From contig NC_080044.1 of the NCBI RefSeq assembly GCF_012489685.1, positions 31,042,369-31,106,368 on the forward strand: a DNA stretch of 64,000 nt. The letters are read 5' to 3'. The stretch is from Lotus japonicus. Its lineage: Eukaryota > Streptophyta > Magnoliopsida > Fabales > Fabaceae. The translations under genes and the position numbers were made by a program. Positions 56,765 to 64,000 of the stretch are shown piece after piece; the stretch's first letter is position 1, and the number at the start of each line of letters is the position of its first letter. The notes beneath the pieces are model-generated. The model had not been told where the DNA came from. It did not search any database and saw only the letters and a list, made by a program, of their open reading frames with translations.

Positions 56765-56978
56765 TTGTGGTATCAGAGCACGGTCGAGTCTTTCGGGAGT
56801 TGTTGGGGAATAGGTCTTCTGTGCTAGGTTGTGTGACTCTGCAAAGAGTGAAAATTGATTGTCTGCAAGCGATTTTTTTCGCTTAGAGTTGATTGAAGTT
56901 ATTGCTTACTCATATTGTATAGTTATGCTAGATGCTATCTTATGATGAGTACTAACTGTTTGTTTGACTTAACAGAAC
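56765..56978 (+). other. Primer site and leader of the Tekay element
   Basis: TGGTATCAGAGC at 56768-56779 is complementary to the 3' end of initiator-Met tRNA. About 200 bases of leader precede the gag ATG at 56979. Confidence 0.8.
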
Positions 56979-58808
56979 ATGGTGAATACTAACCAGTTAG
57001 CTGAGATGATGGCCACTATGGCCCAAGCCGTGACCGCACAGGCGAATGATAGTGCTATGAGGCGTGCTGCTGAGGAAGCACGTGCACAGCATCAGCGTCA
57101 AAGGGAAGTGACACTAGACCAGAATAAAGGCCTCAATGACTTCAGGAGGCAAGATCCACCAAAGTTCTCGGGTGGTACTGACCCAGACAAAGCGGATCTC
57201 TGGATTCAGGAGATCGAGAAGATATTCGGCGTACTACAAACCGCTGAGGGTGCCAAGTTGGGTATGGCAACCTATCTGTTGCTCGGTGATGCTGAGTACT
57301 GGTGGAAGGGCACCAGGGGGATTATGGAAGACAACCACGAGGAGATCAACTGGAGCTCCTTCCGAACTGCATTCTTGGAGATATACTTTCCAACAAGTGC
57401 TCGGGATGAGCGGGAGTCACAATTTCTAACACTCCGTCAGGGAGGTATGTCGGTACCGGAATTTGCTTCGAAGCTGGAATCTTTGGCGAAGCATTTTCAA
57501 TTCTTTCATGACCATGTGAATGAGCGCTATATGTGCAAGCGCTTTGTTAACGGACTGAGGCCTGATATTGAGGACTCAGTGAGGCCACTGGGAATCATGC
57601 GATTCCAAACATTGGTTGAGAAAGCCACGGAAGTGGAACTGATGAAGAACCGGAGGCTAAACCGGGCTGGAACTGGAGGGCCGATGAGGTCGGGCTCTCA
57701 GAATTTTCAGAACAGAGGGAGGTTTCAAAATAGGAGGCCGTATCAGCGTCCTGCTGGTAGAGGAGCTGCTTCAGGATCTTACAGGCCCATGGTGGGTGCT
57801 GCTGGTGGTTCTGGGGATCAGACTCAGAACAGGGAGCTGACTTGCTTCAAGTGTGGGAAGCCGGGGCACTTTGCTCGTGCTTGTCCCGACACGAGACCCC
57901 AATGCTACAACTGTAACAAATTGGGGCATACAGCTGCACAGTGCAGGGTATCGAAAGCGGAACCAACCGTCAACACTGCTCGAGGAAAGCGTCCTGCAGC
58001 CAAAGCGAGAGTCTACACCATGGATGGTGAAGATGCTGAGGGGGTCGATGGACTGATTAGAGGCGACTGCGAGATTGACGGTAATCTTCTATCCGTACTT
58101 TTTTATTCCGGTGCAACGCATTCATTTATCTCTAGAGAATGTGCGATCAGATTAAGACTTCCTATTACTGCTTTGAGCTTCGATCTGATAGTTACTACTC
58201 CTGCCAAGACTCTACTTGCTAATACAGCATGTATGTACTGTTCGATAACCTATAACAATAGAGTCTACCATGCTAACCTAGTATGCCTAACTCTTAAGAA
58301 CCTAGATGTTATCCTTGGAATGGATTGGTTGTCCCGCTATCATTGTCTTTTGGACTGCAACCGAAAGAGAGTGGTATTTCCTGACTCGGATCTTTCTGAG
58401 TATCTATCTGCCAATCACATTGGCGTCTCTTTGAACGAGGGATCTCAAGAGTATTCCGTCATGATGAGCTTGGAGAGTAAAGGGAATCCGGGAGTTGATA
58501 GTATTCCAGTGGTGAAAGAATTCACGGATGTTTTTCCTGGCGATGTACCTGGACTGCCGCCTGTACGCGACATTGAGTTTGCTATAGACATCGTACCGGG
58601 AACAGGGCCGATTTCGATTGCACCATATCGTATGGCACCTGCGGAGCTAGTGGAATTGAAGTCCCAACTAGAAGATCTTTTGTCGAAGGGATTTATTCGA
58701 CCAAGTTTCACCTTGGGGAGCGCCAGTCTTATTGGTGAAGAAGAAGGACGGAAAATCAAGGTTATGTGTCGACTACCGACAATTGAACAAGGTAACCGTC
58801 AAGAATAG
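56979..58808 (+). pseudogene. Tekay gag and protease, with catalytic Asp replaced
   Basis: The gag capsid region is clear (DPPKFSGGTDPDKADLWIQE, FLEIYFPTSARDERESQF, KRFVNGLRPDIEDSVRPLG). Two CCHC knuckles follow: CFKCGKPGHFARAC and CYNCNKLGHTAAQC. The protease active site reads FYSGATHSFIS, with Tyr at residue 376 (codon 58104-58106) where Asp is required in DSGATHSFIS, so the protease should be inactive. The frame then enters the RT linker (FAIDIVPGTGPISIAPYRMA) and is lost by a one-base shift near 58715-58735, ending at 58808. Confidence 0.88.
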
Positions 58809-61410
58809 GTATCCGTTACCTAGAATTGATGATTTGATGGATCAACTGCGAGGAGCTGCAATATTCTCGAAGATCGACCTGAAGTCGGGTTATCATCAAA
58901 TCAGGGTCAAAACCGAGGATATTCAGAAGACGGCATTCAGAACCCGTTATGGACACTATGAGTACTTAGTGATGCCATTTGGGGTGACAAATGCACCAGC
59001 AATATTCATGGCTTACATGAATATGACTTTCCATACATTCCTGGATCGATTCGTCGTGGTGTTTATCGACGATATTCTGATCTACTCAAAGAATGCTGAG
59101 GACCATGAGGAGCACTTGCGTCAGGTTTTACAAGTGCTGAGGGAGAAGGAGTTGTACGCCAATCCTTCTAAGTGCGAATTTTGGCTCGAAGAGGTAAAAT
59201 TCTTAGGCCATGTGATCTCTAAGGAGGGTATAGCTGTGGACCCAGGAAAGGTAGAGACCGTATTGTCATGGGAACGGCCAAAGACAGTGACTGAGATCAG
59301 AAGTTTCGTTGGTTTAGCGGGATATTATCGTCGCTTTATCGAGAATTTCGCGAAGATTGTTGGACCGTTGACTCAACTTACGAGGAAGGACCAACCTTTC
59401 GCATGGACTGAAGCGTGCGAAACTAGTTTTCAGACGATGAAGGAACGGTTGACGACATCACCTGTACTCGTTTTACCGCAACCAGAGGAACCGTATGAAG
59501 TGTATTGTGACGCTTCGCATCAAGGTTTGGGATGTGTGCTGATGCAACATCGGAAGGTGGTTGCTTATTCTTCAAGACAACTGAAGGTGCATGAGAAGAA
59601 TTATCCAACTCATGACTTAGAGCTAGCTGCCATCGTATTTGCGCTGAAGATTTGGAGACATCACTTATATGGATGCAATTTCACCATATTCAGTGATCAT
59701 AAGAGCTTGAAGTACTTGTTTGAGCAGAAGGAGCTGAACATGGGACAAAGACGCTGGATGGAATTTCTCAAAGATTACGAGTTCACTCTGCAATATCATC
59801 CTGGAAAGGCGAACGTTGTTGCTGATGCCTTGAGCAGGAAGATGCATATCTCGTCGATGATGGTGAAAGAGCTGCAATTGCTGGAACAATTTAGAGATTT
59901 GAGCTTAGATGTGAGATTGTCCGAAGGAGAACTGAAGTTCGGAATGATCAGAATTACCAATGGATTGATGGAAGAAATCCGAGACCAACAGTTACTAGAT
60001 GAGTTTCTGCTCGGGAAAAGGAATTTGGTAAGTCAAGGTAAAGACCCGGAATTCAAGGTAGGAAGTGACAATATCCTACGGTGTAAGGATAGGGTTTGCG
60101 TACCTAACAACCCTGACTTGAGAAGATTGATTATGGATGAGGGTCACAAGAGCAAGTTAAGCATTCATCCTGGAATGAAAAAGATGTATCAGAACTTGAA
60201 GGTGAATTTTTGGTGGCTAGGAATGAAAAGACAAGTGGCGGAGTATGTAGCTGCATGTTTGACATGTCAGAAGGCAAAAGTGGAACATCAGAAGTCTTCA
60301 GGTATGCTACAAAGCTTGGATGTACCAGAATGGAAATGGGATAGCATATCGATGGATTTCGTCGTGGCTTTGCCAAGAACTCAGAAGGGATACGATTCTA
60401 TTTGGGTAATAGTGGATCGATTGACTAAGTCGGCTCATTTCGTACCTGTGAGGACTACGTACAACGTGGAGAAACTATCAGAGATTTATATAGCTGAGAT
60501 TGTACGACTTCATGGAGTGCCAACAAGTATTGTTTCCGATCGAGACCCGAAGTTTACATCACATTTTTGGGGAGCTCTTCAAGAGGCTTTGGGAACGAGG
60601 CTGAGACTAAGTTCTGCTTATCATCCGCAGACTGATGGACAGACTGAGAGAACAATCCAGTCGTTGGAGGATTTGCTACGCGCTTGCGTGTTAGACAACA
60701 AAGGCAGTTGGGATACCTTACTACCATTGATTGAGTTCACATACAACAACAGTTTTCATACGATCATTGGTATGGCACCGTATGAGGCTTTGTATGGCCG
60801 CAAGTGTAGGACACCTCTATGTTGGTATCAAAATGGAGAAAATCTGTTAGTAGGACCGGAACTTCTGCAACAGACGACTGAGAAGATCAAGCAGATCAGA
60901 GAGAAGATGAAGACTTCTCAGAGTAGACAGAAGAGTTATGCAGATCAAAGACGCAGAACTCTGGAATTCGAAGAGGGAGATCATGTGTTTCTGCGAGTTA
61001 CTCAGACGACGGGAGTTGGTCGAGCAATCAAGTCAAAGAAGCTTACGCCGAAGTTTATTGGACCTTATCAGATCACTCGTCGAATTGGACCAGTCGCTTA
61101 TCAGATTGCACTACCTCCATTTCTATCGAACATTCATGATGTATTCCACGTGTCACAACTGAGGAAATATATTGCGGATCCGACACATGTTATCGAGCTG
61201 GATGACATTGAGCTGAAGGATGATTTGTCTTTCGAGACACCGCCAATTAGCATGGGTGACACCAGGATAAAATAGTTGAGAGGAAAAGAGATCGAGTTAG
61301 TGAAAGTCATTTGGAATAAAGACACCGGTGATGCGACATGGGAGCTGAAGGAGAAGATTCAAGAACAGTATCCAGAACTTTTTACTAACCCTTAAGTTTC
61401 GAGGTCGAAA
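58732..61410 (+). pseudogene. Tekay RT, RNase H, integrase and chromodomain-like tail
   Basis: It lies in the frame +1 to gag-protease. RT has [46 protein letters not shown] and the catalytic FIDDILIYS. RNase H has [16 protein letters not shown] and [20 protein letters not shown]. The integrase shows IHPGMKKMY with CLTCQKAK (zinc domain) and the DDE core [33 protein letters not shown] at 61273-61275 interrupts the tail just before LRGKEIELVKVIWNK and WELKEKIQEQYPELF, the chromodomain-like end. RT and integrase cores are otherwise intact. Confidence 0.88.
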
Positions 61411-61432
61411 CTTTCTTTTTGGAGGGTAGTAA

Positions 61433-64000
61433 TGTAAGGCCCAAGTTTTTAAACTTATGCCAACTAAATAGAATCCTATTCACGATTAGGGTTGATGTAT
61501 CGTGAAGGGAAACCTGAACTAGAGTTTACCAAATGAAATAAATATATGAAGGAGAAAGTTCAGGAAAAGTCTGAGGCAGAAACCCTTAAACCTAGGTCAG
61601 AAACCCTAGTAAATAGCTAGTTTTCACTTATAGGCATGATGGAAGTTAATTCCAAAAATCTTCAGAGAAATGTTAGAACTTCTCTTTTTCCATATATCAC
61701 AATCGGTTCGAGGCGAAACTCTAGGATCTACGAACGTCCGATTCCAATCATCGGAAGTTTGCCGAAACCGAAACCCTGGTATTTCGAAACCCTAGAATCA
61801 CCCGACTATGAGGACTTTTTCTATTCGGAACATCAAATGAAGATTCTACACGCGTACACCCATTTCTCTTGATGATTTCAATCTTTCTTCAGAAGGAAGT
61901 TTTCTATTCCGACATCCGATGCAAAAAGCAACTTATCGGGTAAAATAGTTTTATACCGATTATGCATTAGTTACCAAAAATACAAGGAGACCTCATTTTA
62001 GTTTTGGAATTCTTTCGCCAAAACATATCTATTAATTCACGGTGAATGAAGCCAGAAAAATCAGATTCGCGAAACTTTCATTTTACCGCGTTTTGCCAAC
62101 CTCTATATATAGCAAGAAAGATGAGAAAATCACAAAAAAATCTTACCCATTTCTTCCCAAGAGGCCGCGAGTTTGCTAGAGGAGGGAGAAGAAGAGATTT
62201 TGTTCAATCCTTGCTTGATCGTTGATTAATCAGTTGCTACTTCAAGGTTTCGAGGTATAGTCGCTAATCCTTACCTCTGATCGCTTTTCCATAGCTTTTC
62301 TGTAGACTTTTCTGAGCTGATAGTTTTGAGGTTTTTGCAAAACTATCCTGAATATTTCATTTTTGATTCTAAACATCTTCCTTACATGCCCAAGATCACT
62401 TCTGCCGGATTAGTTTTTCCGTTATGTCGCCGGAATTCCGCCGGAATCAATTTATGCCTTAAATACCCATTTTTGGAGTAAAGCTTCAACCTTTAGGCTG
62501 AAAACTATCGCTTTAGCTTAGTTCTAGTAGGATTAGTTGTCATAAACGTCGTTGGTGACGTCCCTGTCAAATTTGCTTTTTGGGATTTCAGTTTTGAAAT
62601 TCTAAGTTAAAAATCATGACCAAAATACCCCTGCGACAGTTTTTGATCCGATAATTTTTCCGAGTTTAGAATACCCTTAGTTACGGCTAATGATAGCATA
62701 GGAACCAAGTTTGATCGAAGAAAAATCGAACCCTACAATTACCAAAAGTGGCCGAGCCCTATAGGGGAGGAGGAGGAAAATTCCTTTTTCGAAAACTTGT
62801 CCTTTCGCGCTAGATTATCGTACCTCGGAGTATGTACTACTTCGGGTAACCTTAGTAGGTATTGGTAGCTTAGTTTCCGATAGATTTTGATAAAATTCTG
62901 TGGTTTTACTTTAAAGGTGCTTTTGAGGAATTTCCTGAGGAGCAACGCTTTGCTTGTGAGGAAGAGTTCGAAGATCACTCTGGAGAACCTACAGGTGAGG
63001 GCTACTCACTGAATCTCTAGTTAATGCTTAGGGTCGATGCTTTCGACATTGTTTACTGTTTATGCACTTGTTTGTGTTTGATTGGAAAAATGTTTTCTGA
63101 GGCTTCAGCTGACAATGTAGATGATTCATCTACTGAATGTTTTTGAGAGTGAATTACATGCTAAGTGCTAATTGGGTAATTTAGGATGTGTGATGCATGC
63201 CTTATATGCTAAGTGCTATGTGGTTATTGCTTAATATGTTGATATATGACATGTTGATTGATTGTGCGGAGTTAATTATGCTTTTGCAATGAAATCTGAG
63301 ATTCTGAGTAGTGAGAATAGCAGGGAGGTCATGTCGATTTTATTTTGAGAGTTTTGAGAAAGTTTGATAGGACGAATGAGATTCGGACCTTGTTATGGTG
63401 TTTCATGGATCGAGACATTCTCTGGTGTCAATTGGGGATTAGGAGATCCCGAGAACTTATAAGATTTTGCGATAAGATTAAAAGGATATTATTTTGAAAA
63501 GAAAACTCATAAGACATTAAACAACCTCTAAATCTTCAAATAATGATAACAAACTCGAAAGGAAGCTTAGGATGCAAATCTTAGTTTTGGAAAACGAGAA
63601 GTGTCGTCGGATCCAAGTGTTGAGAAGTGTTGAGTATGTTGATGTTCTGGTGCTGTTGGAGCAGCTGTGTTTTGAGTATGTTGATGCTCTTGTGCTGTTG
63701 GAGCAGCTGTGTGGTTGGGCTATCCTGGGGATAAGTCCGGGGAATTGATAGTTCCCGAGTATGTTGATACTCTTGCTCGTTGAGCAGTTTTGACCATCGG
63801 ATTGAGATGAGTCGGATGATTTGGAGATCATCATGAGTTATGTGTTTGTTGTGAAGATGTGTCTTTTGTCGCAGAATCGACTGTTACCTTAGGGTAAGCT
63901 TTTAGAGACTTTAATTTAGCTAGAACACGTGGCGACGTGTCGAGTGAGATCGGAGACGTTGTTTGACTAATCATCCTGCATTCATGCAACATTAATGAGG
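61433..64000 (+). repeat. 3' LTR of the Tekay element, truncated by window end
   Basis: It starts TGTAAGGCCCAAG directly after a purine-rich tract. Relative to the 5' LTR it lacks part of the sequence around 47835-47880 (GATCGTACCGAAGTCGAT and following) and has CAGAAACC there instead. Otherwise it tracks the 5' LTR closely with scattered substitutions and small indels. About 1.5 kb of the LTR, including the part matching the ORF at 55737, lies beyond the window. Confidence 0.88.

Larger units (their letters stand above)
31767..64000 (-). mobile_element. Outer SIRE-type Ty1-copia element, interrupted by three later insertions
   Basis: On the minus strand the surviving order is protease (47285-47691), integrase (46550-47280), RT (45432-46586), RNase H (44862-45296), an env-like region (44375-44861 and 41960-43191), a non-coding tail (32661-33108), a polypurine tract AAGGGGGAGA at about 32649-32660, and a 3' LTR (31767-32648). 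The Tat gypsy element, a solo LTR and the Tekay gypsy element interrupt it. The gag and 5' LTR are predicted beyond position 64000. A coding region downstream of pol defines the SIRE/Maximus-type copia lineage. Stops and deletions make this copy defective. Confidence 0.8.
47692..64000 (+). mobile_element. Tekay-type Ty3-gypsy (chromovirus) element with LTRs of about 4.1 kb, extends past the window
   Basis: The 5' LTR runs from TGTAAGGCCCAAG at 47692 to GGGGTGTTACA at 56764 and contains the copia insertion 47944-52924. Without that insertion it is about 4.09 kb. The primer site TGGTATCAGAGC lies at 56768-56779. Gag-protease (56979-58808) and RT-RNase H-integrase (58732-61410) follow. The purine-rich TTTTTGGAGGGTAGTAA lies just before the 3' LTR, which starts at 61433 and runs off the window. 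The polypeptide order and the chromodomain-like tail (WELKEKIQEQYPELF) indicate a Tekay/Del-type chromovirus. Coding defects make it non-autonomous. Confidence 0.88.

Overview
The window is nuclear DNA of a flowering plant, most likely a papilionoid legume. This rests on split genes with plant-type GT-AG introns, an AT-rich background, initiator-Met-primed LTR retrotransposons, and repeat families that I associate with legumes. The species call is inference. No rRNA, functional tRNA, CRISPR or prokaryotic feature was seen.

Layout. Positions 1-248 are the edge of an LTR that leaves the window. From 249 to 7295 there is gene debris in plus orientation (a SEC14-like exon, a short unassigned coding fragment, a PPR fragment), interrupted by a dead minus-strand LINE (about 3.09-6.87 kb). 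The stretch closes at 7295 with a Helitron-type 3' terminus. A nine-exon spermidine synthase gene follows (7723-12205, plus), with a solo LTR and a MITE in intron 1. An intronless multi-pass membrane protein gene (13235-14218, minus) converges on it. Next come a non-autonomous Mutator-like element with 9-bp target duplications (15071-16520) and a MITE (17211-17606). The cereblon-like LON/CULT gene (18426-28378, minus, ten exons, 548 aa) has two large introns full of transposon remains. One of these remains is a young small LTR element (24483-26291) carrying a 462-aa reading frame of unknown function.

From about 28.4 kb to the right edge no host gene was seen. 28.4-31.7 kb holds SINE-like copies, short tandem repeats and an array of CACTA-like subterminal repeats. 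From about 31.77 kb to beyond the window lies a nest of LTR retrotransposons, resolved through target-site duplications. The outermost is a minus-strand SIRE-type Ty1-copia element with an env-like region. Into it went a Tat-type Ty3-gypsy element (33109-41897, TSD AATAC) with a long antisense gene, a copia LTR now solo (43192-44374), and a Tekay-type Ty3-gypsy element with LTRs of about 4.1 kb (47692 to beyond 64000). The Tekay 5' LTR in turn received a gag-only copia element (47944-52924, TSD GTTAA).

Function. The three intact host genes do not form a pathway. They encode a polyamine biosynthesis enzyme, a membrane protein of unknown role, and a probable substrate receptor of CUL4-DDB1 ubiquitin ligases. 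The most unusual content is in the non-autonomous retrotransposons: an ORF with a repeated RPPxKPPD motif, a gag lacking its zinc knuckle, an antisense gene with a predicted in-frame intron, and an ORF inside an LTR.
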